From: Sutterella sp.
Lineage (GTDB): Bacteria > Pseudomonadota > Gammaproteobacteria > Burkholderiales > Burkholderiaceae_F
NCBI GenBank assembly: GCA_020025965.1
Contig: JAHHRG010000053.1
Location: 1-12,854, forward strand
Direction of reading: 5' to 3'
DNA length: 12,854 nucleotides
The first letter of the stretch is position 1, and each line of letters opens with the position of its first letter. The position numbers were made by a program, and so were the translations under genes. Below the pieces are notes generated by a model that saw only the letters and a list, made by a program, of their open reading frames with translations, made no database searches and was not told the DNA's origin. Shown here in pieces: positions 1 through 6,872 of this stretch.

Positions 1-55
1 ACCCGCGACCCCCGGCGTGACAGGCCGGTATTCTAACCAACTGAACTACCACTCC
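1..55 (-). tRNA. tRNA-Asp (GUC), 3' part cut by window edge
   Basis: This is the 5' part of a tRNA-Asp read on the minus strand. Its 5' acceptor strand GGAGTGG is at 49-55 and the anticodon GTC is at 19-21. The sequence of 1-56 is identical to 107-162 in the neighbouring complete tRNA-Asp, so the two are copies. The T arm, 3' acceptor strand and CCA lie outside the window. It is probably the last of three tRNAs in a Val-Asp-Asp cluster downstream of lon. Confidence 0.93.
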
Positions 56-84
56 ACGGTAGCCCTCAAAGATGCTCAAGTTGT

Positions 85-161
85 TGGCGGAGTGGACGGG
101 ACTCGAACCCGCGACCCCCGGCGTGACAGGCCGGTATTCTAACCAACTGAACTACCACTCC
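85..161 (-). tRNA. tRNA-Asp (GUC)
   Basis: This is a complete 77-nt tRNA on the minus strand. The 5' acceptor strand GGAGTGG (155-161) pairs with CCACTCC (89-95), the discriminator is G (88) and CCA is encoded (85-87). The anticodon GTC is at 125-127 in a standard seven-base loop. It decodes GAC and GAU. The gap to the next tRNA-Asp is short and holds no obvious terminator or promoter, which suggests one precursor transcript. Confidence 0.97.
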
Positions 162-238
162 ATCCGGAGCATTCTTCGAGAGAAGAATTGAGATTATACA
201 GAACTTTCGATCTTTGTCAAATTTTCCAAAAATTATTT

Positions 239-314
239 TGGTGGGTGCTGAGAGGCTCGAACTCCCGACATTCGCCGTGTAAAGGCGACGCTCTACCAAC
301 TGAGCTAAGCACCC
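239..314 (-). tRNA. tRNA-Val (UAC)
   Basis: This is a complete 76-nt tRNA on the minus strand. The 5' acceptor strand GGGTGCT (308-314) pairs with AGCACCC (243-249), the discriminator is A (242) and CCA is encoded (239-241). The anticodon TAC is at 279-281. It is the first gene of the Val-Asp-Asp tRNA cluster. The cluster is separated from lon by the lon terminator, so it probably has its own promoter. Confidence 0.97.
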
Positions 315-361
315 GTTATCTGACATGCCGTCTGTGACGACAATCTCAATCAGAGATGCGC

Positions 362-390
362 ATTTTTGCAGGTAGCCGAGCTTTTGACAA
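362..390 (-). promoter_or_regulatory. Candidate promoter of the tRNA-Val-Asp-Asp cluster
   Basis: On the minus strand a -35-like TTGTCA (385-390, five of six consensus bases) is followed after 17 bases by AAAAAT (362-367, four of six). A GC-containing discriminator follows, as is common for stable RNA promoters. It lies between the lon terminator and tRNA-Val and would start transcription about 40 bases before the tRNA. The -10 is weak, so this is tentative. Confidence 0.4.
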
Positions 391-422
391 TACCCAAAAC
401 ACGGTATTCATCGACAACTCTG

Positions 423-463
423 AAAAAAAACGGACCACCCTTTTGAAGAATGATCCGTTTTTT
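423..463 (-). terminator. Intrinsic terminator of lon
   Basis: On the minus strand a 16-bp stem (448-463 with 425-440, three G-U wobbles) encloses a seven-base loop and ends in a run of eight T (423-430). It sits 40 bases after the lon stop codon. The A tract on the other side means it could also work on the plus strand, but no plus-strand gene points at it. Confidence 0.88.
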
Positions 464-503
464 GAGAAGTCGAACGAAGAAATACTTCGTCCGCTACTTT
501 CTC

Positions 504-2906
504 TTAGGCCGATTTTGCTTCTTCAGCCTTCGCTTCTTCCGCCGGCAAAGGGTCGGGCAAGCGAACAAGGACTTCACCGAGAACATCGTCGATCGTCTTC
601 ACCGGGATGATCTTCAGCTTCGACTTCGCAGACTCCGGCACTTCTTCCAGGTCACGAAGGTTCGCATGCGGAATCAACACCTTCGTACAGCCGGCTCGCA
701 GGGCGGCCAAAAGCTTTTCCTTTAGGCCACCGATCTGGAGCACTTCACCGTGAAGCGTGATTTCGCCCGTCATTGCAACGTCCGGATGAACCGGAATTCC
801 CGACATAGCGGACACAATCGCCGTCGTCGTAGCAGCCCCCGCAGAGGGACCGTCTTTCGGAATAGCGCCTTCGGGATAGTGAACGTGCAAGTCAGTCTCG
901 TAGAACTTCTTGTCGGCAATCCCAAACATACGGGCTCGAGCTCGAACGACGGAACGCGCGGTTTCCACACTTTCCTTCATCACTTCACCCAAACTGCCCG
1001 TTCTCTGAACGTTACCCTTCCCCGGGAAGACTTGCGCTTCGATCGGCAAAAGATCGCCGCCGTATTCCGTCCAGGCCAAGCCGCTGACGGAACCGACGAT
1101 CGGTTCCTTCTGAGCAAGACCGATCGTATAGATCGCCGGACCCAAGTAAGTGTGAAGATCGGCAGGCGTCACCACCGTCTTACCCTGCTTCTTCTCTTTC
1201 GAGAGGGCCAAGACAATCTTGCGGAGCACTTTACCGATAGCGCGTTCAAGCGAACGGACACCGGCTTCGCGCGTCCAGTAGCGAATGATGTCGACCAGGG
1301 CTTCGCGAGTGATTTCACCTTCTTCAGGCTTGAGACCAACGGCCTTCATCTGCTTACTGACGAGGTGGTTTTCAGCGATGTAAACCTTTTCTTCTTCGGT
1401 GTAGCCAGACAGGCTGATGACTTCCATACGGTCAAGCAGAGCCGGCGAAATGTTGTAGGAGTTCGCCGTCGCAACGAACATCACATCCGACAAATCATAC
1501 GGAACTTCAAGATAGTGATCGCAGAAAGCCTTATTCTGTTCAGGATCCAAGACTTCCAACAAGGCCGCCGCCGGATCGCCGCGATAGTTGGAACCCATCT
1601 TGTCAATTTCGTCAAGCAGGATCAAGGGGTTCTTCACGCCGGCGCGAGCCATGCTCTTCATGATCTGTCCGGGCATGGATCCCACATAGGTACGGCGGTG
1701 ACCGCGAATTTCGCTTTCGTCGTGAACGCCGCCCAAGGCAATGCGCACGTACTGACGGCCCGTGGCACGAGCAATCGATTCGCCGAGAGACGTTTTACCG
1801 ACACCGGGAGCGCCGACAAAACAAAGAATCGGCGACTTCACCTTGCCGACACGCTTTTGCACGGCGAGATATTCGAGAATGCGTTCCTTTACCTTTTCAA
1901 GACCAGAGTGGTCTTCGTTAAGAATGCGCGCAGCCGCCTCAAGGTTGCGAGAGACACGCGTCTTCTTGCTCCAAGGCATACTGAGGAGCGTCTCAATATA
2001 GGTACGCACGACAACGGCTTCGGAACTCATCGGCGGCATCTGGCGAAGACGACGAATCTCCTGATGAGCCTGTTCATCGACGTCCTTAGGCATCTTCGCT
2101 TCTTTGATGCGTTCTTCCAGCTCGTTAATTTCGTCGAGCTGCGGGTCATCGGAGCCGGCGTCCCCCAATTCCTTGCGAATTGCCTTGATCTGCTCGTTGA
2201 GGTAGTAGTTGCGCTGATTCTTTTCCATCTGGCGCTTCACACGACCTTCGATACGTTCCTTGATCGTCTTGATTTCAAGCTCGGTATCAAGGAGACCGAT
2301 GACCAAATTCATCGCGTCGACCAGCTTGGCTTCGGCCAGAACGGCCATCTTGTCAGCCGTTGAGAAAGACACCTGCGAGCAAATCATTTCCAATACACGT
2401 TCGGGATCGGCCTCTTCTTCGATCACGATGCGCATTTCAGACGCAGCTTTATCTTCTTTGGTGTACTTATTCCAGGTTTCGACGAGCAAATTGCGGAAGG
2501 GCTTTACCTCCTCGTCGCCCGCAATGATCGTATCAACACGAGTACAGCTCGCCTTGAGCATACCGTCAACCGTGCGCAACGTATTGAGCGTATAACGTGC
2601 GCGGCCTTCGACGAGAGCCTTCACGGTACCGTCGGGGAGGCGCAGAAGCTGCGTCACCTTGGCAAGCGTACCAACGGGGTAAAGATCCTGCTTACGAGGA
2701 TCTTCCGTCTTCGGATCTTTCTGCGTAAGAAGAAGGATGTAGGAATCGGGCGATTCCATAGCCATTTCCACGGCCTTGATCGACTTTTCACGTCCCATGA
2801 AAAGCGGCGCCATCATGTGCGGGAACACCGCCATGTCTCGCACGGCCAGTGCGGGAACGGTCATGACCTCAGGGAGTTCAATACCCGGTTTCTTTTTAAT
2901 AGTCAA
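504..2906 (-). CDS. lon: ATP-dependent Lon protease (endopeptidase La)
   Basis: Lon is a cytoplasmic AAA+ serine protease that unfolds and degrades damaged proteins and short-lived regulators. The 800-residue product has the usual length. It shows an N-terminal substrate-binding region (about 15-210), a helical linker (about 215-310), and an AAA+ module with Walker A GAPGVGKT (365-372) and Walker B LILLDEID (428-435). The protease domain has the Ser/Lys dyad, with S688 in PKDGPSAG and K731 in GGLKEK. The start is TTG (2904-2906). An in-frame TAG lies five codons upstream and AGGA (2917-2920) lies ten bases before the TTG. The first internal ATG (codon 15) has GAGG only two bases away and would remove the start of the conserved N-terminus. 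The C-terminal tail is rich in Ala and Glu. A sigma-32-type promoter precedes the gene and a strong terminator follows it, so it can be expressed apart from clpPX. Confidence 0.98.
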   Translation of the reverse strand: MTIKKKPGIELPEVMTVPALAVRDMAVFPHMMAPLFMGREKSIKAVEMAMESPDSYILLLTQKDPKTEDPRKQDLYPVGTLAKVTQLLRLPDGTVKALVEGRARYTLNTLRTVDGMLKASCTRVDTIIAGDEEVKPFRNLLVETWNKYTKEDKAASEMRIVIEEEADPERVLEMICSQVSFSTADKMAVLAEAKLVDAMNLVIGLLDTELEIKTIKERIEGRVKRQMEKNQRNYYLNEQIKAIRKELGDAGSDDPQLDEINELEERIKEAKMPKDVDEQAHQEIRRLRQMPPMSSEAVVVRTYIETLLSMPWSKKTRVSRNLEAAARILNEDHSGLEKVKERILEYLAVQKRVGKVKSPILCFVGAPGVGKTSLGESIARATGRQYVRIALGGVHDESEIRGHRRTYVGSMPGQIMKSMARAGVKNPLILLDEIDKMGSNYRGDPAAALLEVLDPEQNKAFCDHYLEVPYDLSDVMFVATANSYNISPALLDRMEVISLSGYTEEEKVYIAENHLVSKQMKAVGLKPEEGEITREALVDIIRYWTREAGVRSLERAIGKVLRKIVLALSKEKKQGKTVVTPADLHTYLGPAIYTIGLAQKEPIVGSVSGLAWTEYGGDLLPIEAQVFPGKGNVQRTGSLGEVMKESVETARSVVRARARMFGIADKKFYETDLHVHYPEGAIPKDGPSAGAATTTAIVSAMSGIPVHPDVAMTGEITLHGEVLQIGGLKEKLLAALRAGCTKVLIPHANLRDLEEVPESAKSKLKIIPVKTIDDVLGEVLVRLPDPLPAEEAKAEEAKSA

Positions 2907-2944
2907 AATGAATTCGTCCTAAAAAATGTCGAATCGATTTTTTG

Positions 2945-2974
2945 TATATGGGGGCGGACTTTTGGCTTTTCAAG
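2945..2974 (-). promoter_or_regulatory. Sigma-32 (heat-shock) promoter of lon
   Basis: On the minus strand CTTGAAA (2968-2974) is followed after 14 bases by CCCCATATA (2945-2953). This matches the known sigma-32 consensus CTTGAAA, 13-14 bases, CCCCATNT at essentially every conserved base. Transcription would start near 2938-2940 and leave a leader of about 33 bases before the lon TTG. lon is a classic heat-shock gene, so the match makes biological sense. Confidence 0.85.
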
Positions 2975-2981
2975 TCCGCCC
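2952..2981. repeat. Inverted repeat overlapping the lon heat-shock promoter
   Basis: GGGCGGACTT (2952-2961) and AAGTCCGCCC (2972-2981) form a perfect 10-bp inverted repeat with a ten-base centre. The left arm contains part of the -10 element and the right arm contains most of the -35 element of the lon promoter. In the clpX transcript it would form a stable hairpin 13 bases after the stop codon. No T run follows on the minus strand, so it is not a standard terminator. It could stabilise the clpX mRNA 3' end, act as an operator, or both. Confidence 0.75.
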
Positions 2982-2994
2982 TGCCTCAAGGCTT

Positions 2995-4218
2995 TTACTG
3001 ACGCTCAATCAATTCCACGGGCGAACGGCCTTCAACCGTATCGCGCGTGACGACAGCCTTGGCGATATTGCCCTTCGTCGGGATATCGAACATGGCGTCT
3101 AACAGAACGTTTTCGACAATAGAGCGCAGACCGCGAGCCCCCGTCTTACGGGCGATAGCCTTCTGAGCCACGGCCTTGAGAGCGTCTTCGGTGAATTCAA
3201 GTTCCACGTCTTCCATCCCGAGAAGTGCCGCATATTGACGAACGATGGCGTTCTTCGGCTGCGTCAGGATAGAAACGAGAGCCTTTTCGTCCAATTCTTC
3301 AAGGCTTGCGATCACCGGAAGACGACCCACCAATTCCGGAATCAGACCGTACTTCACCAGGTCTCCCGATTCCACCTGTTGGTAGAGCTTCGTCAGATCG
3401 CGGTCGCCTTCTTTACTGAAGACCTTGCCGCCGAAGCCCATTTCAGCCTTTTCCGTACGGCGGCTGATAATGCGATCCATGCCGTCAAAGGCACCGCCGC
3501 AGATAAAGAGAATCTGGGAGGTGTCGACCGTGATCATGGATTTGCCCGGGTTCTTACGCCCGCCTTCGGCAGGTATGTTGGCAACGGTACCTTCAACAAG
3601 CTTCAAGAGAGCCTGCTGAACCCCTTCGCCCGACACGTCTCGCGTAATCGACGGATTCTCGCTCTTACGCGCAATCTTGTCGATTTCGTCAAGATAGATA
3701 ATGCCGCGCTGGGCCTTTTCCACATCACCGTCGGCAGCCTGCACGAGCTTATGCACGATGTTTTCAACGTCTTCGCCCACATAACCGGCTTCGGTCAGGG
3801 TTGTCGCATCCGCGATTGCGAAGGGAACATCAAGGGCACGGGCCAAGGTCTGAGCCAGCAAGGTCTTGCCCGACCCCGTCGGACCGATCAAGAGAATGTT
3901 CGACTTTTGAAGTTCGACCGTACGATCCGCGTTGGCCTGATTCTTCAAACGCTTGTAGTGATTGTAGACGGCCACGGAGAGCGTACGCTTGGCACGTTCC
4001 TGACCCACCACGTACTGCTCGAGCAGATCGAAAAGTTCGCGCGGCTTCGGTAACGGCTTCTCGACCTGTTCCGCGGGTGCGTCGGCCGGATCGGCCGGGC
4101 ACTTCAGCTCCTCGTCCATAGCACGAATGCAGCCGCCGCAAATCAATTCGCCGCGAAGGCCGGAGAAAAGCTCCTTACATTCGTTTTCACCGCGACCGCA
4201 GAAAGAACAATAACGCAT
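2995..4218 (-). CDS. clpX: ClpX, ATPase and unfoldase subunit of the ClpXP protease
   Basis: ClpX is a hexameric AAA+ unfoldase that recognises tagged substrates and threads them into ClpP. The 407-residue product has an N-terminal zinc-binding domain with C4-x2-C7 and C27-x2-C30. The ATPase module has Walker A GPTGSGKT (112-119), pore loop GYVG (145-148), Walker B IIYLDEID (173-180) and a sensor-2 GARGLR (360-365). The ClpP-docking loop reads MGF (260-262) where E. coli has IGF. The substrate-contacting loop reads RKN (221-223) where E. coli has RKH. The ATG start is preceded by GGAAAA. The gene follows clpP on the same strand after 79 bases that contain a hairpin without a T run, so a clpP-clpX transcript is likely. 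Confidence 0.98.
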   Translation of the reverse strand: MRYCSFCGRGENECKELFSGLRGELICGGCIRAMDEELKCPADPADAPAEQVEKPLPKPRELFDLLEQYVVGQERAKRTLSVAVYNHYKRLKNQANADRTVELQKSNILLIGPTGSGKTLLAQTLARALDVPFAIADATTLTEAGYVGEDVENIVHKLVQAADGDVEKAQRGIIYLDEIDKIARKSENPSITRDVSGEGVQQALLKLVEGTVANIPAEGGRKNPGKSMITVDTSQILFICGGAFDGMDRIISRRTEKAEMGFGGKVFSKEGDRDLTKLYQQVESGDLVKYGLIPELVGRLPVIASLEELDEKALVSILTQPKNAIVRQYAALLGMEDVELEFTEDALKAVAQKAIARKTGARGLRSIVENVLLDAMFDIPTKGNIAKAVVTRDTVEGRSPVELIERQ

Positions 4219-4237
4219 AGTATTTTCCGTTTCTCAA

Positions 4238-4261
4238 TGACGGGATAACGAATTCCCGTCA
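4238..4261. repeat. Inverted repeat (hairpin) between clpP and clpX
   Basis: TGACGGGA (4238-4245) and TCCCGTCA (4254-4261) form a perfect 8-bp stem with an eight-base loop. In the minus-strand transcript it lies about 20 bases before the clpX start, just upstream of its ribosome-binding region. No T run follows, so it is not an intrinsic terminator. It may mark an RNA processing site or tune relative levels of ClpP and ClpX. Confidence 0.65.
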
Positions 4262-4297
4262 CTGCGATATCAATATTGGATAAGTAAGGCTTACCGA

Positions 4298-4894
4298 TTA
4301 AAGAGCCTTCTGGAGTTCTTCACGAGTCGTAAAGATCTGGTCGATAAGACCGTATTCCAGAGCCTCTTCGGCACGCAACCAGTGGTCACGTTCGGTATCG
4401 CGAGAAACTTCTTCAAGGCTCTTGCCGGTGTTTTCAGCAAGGATCTTGTTGAGTTCTTCGCGAGTGCGAAGAATTTCGCGAGCGGCGATTTCGATTTCCG
4501 TCGCCTGACCCTGCGTACCGCCCAAGGGCTGGTGAATCATGACGCGAGAGTGCGGAAGCGCATATCGGCGATCGCCGGAACTCAAAAGGAAAGCACCCAT
4601 GGAAGCGGCCAAACCGACACAGATCGTGTTCACCTTCGGACGGATGAATTTCATCGTGTCGTAAATACCCATGCCGGCCGTCACAGAACCGCCCGGGCTG
4701 TTGATATAGAGGTAAATGTCCTTGTCGGGGTTTTCGCTTTCCAGGAAAAGCAACTGACCGATCACAAGGCTTGCAGACTGGTCGTTAACTTCACCGGTCA
4801 GGAAGATGATGCGGTCGCGAAGCAAACGGGAGAAAAGGTCATAGCTGCGTTCGCCACGGCCGGTATCTTCGATAACGTAAGGGACAAGACTCAT
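4298..4894 (-). CDS. clpP: ClpP, proteolytic subunit of the Clp protease
   Basis: ClpP forms a double heptameric barrel that degrades proteins fed by ClpX. The 198-residue product has the catalytic serine S98 in GLAASMGAF, the histidine H121 in MIHQPLGG and the aspartate D170 in DTERD. SPGGSV (66-71) is the oxyanion region. Ser-to-His spacing is 23 residues against 25 in E. coli, because the segment before the histidine strand reads SGDRRYALP where E. coli has a longer GAKGKR-type turn. The ATG start is preceded by AAGGA seven to eight bases upstream. The gene is separated from tig by a strong terminator and probably has its own promoter. Confidence 0.98.
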   Translation of the reverse strand: MSLVPYVIEDTGRGERSYDLFSRLLRDRIIFLTGEVNDQSASLVIGQLLFLESENPDKDIYLYINSPGGSVTAGMGIYDTMKFIRPKVNTICVGLAASMGAFLLSSGDRRYALPHSRVMIHQPLGGTQGQATEIEIAAREILRTREELNKILAENTGKSLEEVSRDTERDHWLRAEEALEYGLIDQIFTTREELQKAL

Positions 4895-4929
4895 TTTTTT
4901 AATCCTTGTTTACGAATGGGAGTTTTTCG

Positions 4930-4935
4930 ATTGTA
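4930..4935 (-). promoter_or_regulatory. Candidate -10 element of clpP
   Basis: TACAAT on the minus strand (4930-4935) lies between the tig terminator and clpP. It would start transcription about 29 bases before the clpP ATG. I see no good -35 hexamer at the right distance, so the call rests on the -10 and position only. Confidence 0.35.
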
Positions 4936-5011
4936 GCCGAGAACAACGTATTCTTCGTTATTTTCGTCCACGATTACAAATTTTTTCCCGCCTTTTTTTG
5001 ATTCCGAAAAA

Positions 5012-5048
5012 ATGCAAAAGAGGCATCGACACGACTGTCGATACCTCT
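5012..5048 (-). terminator. Intrinsic terminator of tig
   Basis: On the minus strand a 13-bp stem (5036-5048 with 5019-5031, one G-U pair) with a four-base loop is followed by TTTTGC and then a longer T run. It ends the tig transcript about 130 bases after its stop codon and separates tig from clpP. Confidence 0.88.
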
Positions 5049-5141
5049 TGTTATCCACTCGGAGAAAGCAATCTTTAATTCAGCTTTGCTCTTTGCGGAT
5101 GGACGGATTTTCCGTTAATTCCGTAAGTCTAAAGACTCGTT

Positions 5142-5165
5142 CAAGACCTCGTTGCCGAGGCCTTG
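5142..5165. repeat. Hairpin with GCAA tetraloop after tig
   Basis: On the minus-strand RNA, ten bases pair fully (one G-U) around a GCAA loop of the stable GNRA class, 13 bases after the tig stop codon. No T run follows. Two smaller inverted repeats come next, AGTCT-AA-AGACT near 5127-5138 and ACGGA-TTT-TCCGT near 5103-5115. The tig 3' untranslated region is therefore structured over about 130 bases before its terminator. Confidence 0.6.
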
Positions 5166-5178
5166 AGACAAATATCAA

Positions 5179-6510
5179 TTAGAACTGGCCGGACATGAGC
5201 TTGTCGAAGTCGACAGTAGCTTCAACGGACTTGGCCTTGCCAAGAACCCAATTCGTGACGTTGGTTTCCGTAGCCTGAGCACGGAGATTGGCAACGCGGG
5301 TTTCGTCCTTCATGATGTATTCGACAACTTCTTCCGGCTTTTCGTAGCTGGAAGCGATGTTGGCGGCAAGTTCGCGAACCTGTTCGTCGGTACCGGAGAC
5401 CGGTTCCTTGGCGATCAGGGCTTCAACGAAGAGGCCGAGGCGAACGCGGCGTTCAGCCTGTTCGTGGAAAGCTTCTTCCGGAAGAGCCGGCATCTTCTTG
5501 ACATCGATACCGCGACCGGCGAGGTCACGCATCATCTGCTGGGCGAGAGCCTTGCTTTCGTCGGAGACCATGGCGGTCGGAACGGCGAAGGAGCAAACAC
5601 CGGCAACGGCTTCCATCACTTCGGACTTCGTCTTCGTTTCGAGGCGAGCCTTAACTTCACGTTCGAGGTTCGTCTTGATTTCGGCGCGCATGGCTTCAAC
5701 ACCGCCTTCAACGCCCAAAGACTTAGCGAAGTCGTCGTCGATTTCCGGGTAAACCGGTTCGGCAACTTCGATCACTTCAACGTCGAATTCAACAGCCTGG
5801 CCGTTGAGATCCTTGATACCGTAATCTTCCGGGAAGGTCATCGGGAAGGTCTTCTTTTCGCCGGCGGCCATACCCGTCACAGCGGCTTCGAATTCAGGAA
5901 GCATGCGACCCTGGCCGAGGACGAAGGAGTAACCTTCGGCCGTACCGCCCTGGAATTCAACGCCTTCCTTCTTGCCCTTGAAGTTGAGCTTAACCTGGTC
6001 GTCCTTCTGAGCAGCGCGTTCCGTCACGTTGTACGTGGCACGCTGACGGCGCATAACGTCGATCGTCTTTTCAACTTCAACGTCCGTCACCGGGCAGCTG
6101 TACTTCTGGAGCTGGACTTCGGAGAAGTCGGGGATTTCAACGGTCGGGAAAACTTCGAACTTAGCTTCGAAGTGCATGTTTTCCTTGTCGCCTTCAACCG
6201 GAGTGGCGTCAATACGGGGCTGGCCGGCAAGACGTTCTTCCATGGCGTCGGCAGCCTTGATCCAGGCCTGGCCGATCAATTCGTTGACGGCTTCATCAAA
6301 AGCCTGAGCGCCGTACATCTGGCGAACCATAGAGGCGGGAACGTGGCCCTTGCGGAAGCCGGCAACCTTAGCGTTCTTACCATACTTCTTGAGGGACTTC
6401 TGCGTGAGTTCTTCGGCGTCGGCGTAGGAGACGACGAGTTCGAGGGTGCGTTCGAGCGGGTTCACCTTGGTGATGACTTCTTCAGTCTTGACGGTTTCTT
6501 GTTCAGACAT
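5179..6510 (-). CDS. tig: Trigger factor, ribosome-associated chaperone and prolyl isomerase
   Basis: Trigger factor binds near the ribosome exit tunnel and holds nascent chains. From the chosen ATG (6508-6510) the product has 443 residues, close to the family length. The ribosome-binding signature GFRKGHVP is at 51-58 in the N-terminal domain. An FKBP-type peptidyl-prolyl isomerase domain spans about 160-250, and the helical arms and C-terminal chaperone body about 255-443. The reading frame stays open upstream to an ATG at 6657, but the extra 49 residues do not resemble trigger factor and would fill the leader, so I use the internal start. The sequence before it (AAAGAA) is a weak ribosome-binding site. 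The gene is first in the tig-clpP-clpX-lon array. Confidence 0.96.
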   Translation of the reverse strand: MSEQETVKTEEVITKVNPLERTLELVVSYADAEELTQKSLKKYGKNAKVAGFRKGHVPASMVRQMYGAQAFDEAVNELIGQAWIKAADAMEERLAGQPRIDATPVEGDKENMHFEAKFEVFPTVEIPDFSEVQLQKYSCPVTDVEVEKTIDVMRRQRATYNVTERAAQKDDQVKLNFKGKKEGVEFQGGTAEGYSFVLGQGRMLPEFEAAVTGMAAGEKKTFPMTFPEDYGIKDLNGQAVEFDVEVIEVAEPVYPEIDDDFAKSLGVEGGVEAMRAEIKTNLEREVKARLETKTKSEVMEAVAGVCSFAVPTAMVSDESKALAQQMMRDLAGRGIDVKKMPALPEEAFHEQAERRVRLGLFVEALIAKEPVSGTDEQVRELAANIASSYEKPEEVVEYIMKDETRVANLRAQATETNVTNWVLGKAKSVEATVDFDKLMSGQF

Positions 6511-6569
6511 CGCGTTTTCTTTATGTAAAAAGCCCGGATTCTCTGGAGATATCCGGCGCGGATAAAAAT

Positions 6570-6592
6570 AATCGTTCGGCAAGCCGACGATT
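6570..6592 (-). promoter_or_regulatory. Terminator-like hairpin in the tig leader
   Basis: On the minus strand AATCGT-CGGC pairs with GCCG-ACGATT around a two-base tip with one bulged base, and ATTTTTATC follows directly (6561-6569). It lies about 60 bases before the tig ATG, inside the predicted leader. A smaller hairpin (ATTCC/GGAAT, 6615-6628) precedes it. The layout resembles an attenuator, but the T run is short and I see no alternative antiterminator. Confidence 0.4.
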
Positions 6593-6677
6593 GCGGAAAA
6601 AGGATTCGTCTCAAATTCCAACAGGAATCCGAGGTCCGCCTGAAGCGGAAGCCCCATCTCAGGGCCTGACTTTTTGC

Positions 6678-6712
6678 ATTATAGCGAAGAACCGATAAAG
6701 CCGTCCTTATCG
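6678..6712 (-). promoter_or_regulatory. tig promoter with an overlapping inverted repeat
   Basis: A perfect -10 TATAAT lies on the minus strand at 6678-6683. Seventeen bases upstream the -35 position (6701-6706) reads GGACGG, which is poor. That position is centred in an inverted repeat CGATAA-N8-TTATCG (6693-6712). The weak -35 inside a palindrome suggests an activator or repressor site, but no regulator is identified. The leader to the tig ATG would be about 160 bases. Confidence 0.6.
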
Positions 6713-6872
6713 TTACCCGAACCCCGTGATTCCACTAGATTTAGACGTTTTTTCTCACAATTTTGTCTCTGTCGCTTAGAACCTTTCGATCCCGATTGGG
6801 TGCATGCCTGGATACAAATTCTTGGTACACTGTTATATGTCTTGAAAAAAGAAGCTACGAAAAGACAAACCA

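Noticed and set aside
315..345. Promoter TTGTCG-N17-GATAAC directly before tRNA-Val
   Set aside because: The start would fall inside the mature tRNA, so it cannot serve that gene.
750..2363. Long open frame of 537 codons on the plus strand opposite lon
   Set aside because: It is antisense to the well-conserved lon, shows no recognisable domain and is explained by codon bias of lon.
2952..2981. Intrinsic terminator of clpX
   Set aside because: The stem is strong but no T run follows on the minus strand; it overlaps a convincing promoter instead.
3235..4053. Open frame of 272 codons on the plus strand opposite clpX
   Set aside because: Antisense shadow of clpX with no domain or ribosome-binding support.
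5464..6528. Open frame of 354 codons on the plus strand opposite tig
   Set aside because: Antisense shadow of tig, rich in residues expected from the reverse of its codons.
6511..6657. N-terminal extension of tig by 49 codons
   Set aside because: The added residues do not resemble trigger factor and cover the predicted structured leader; the family start fits the ATG at 6510.
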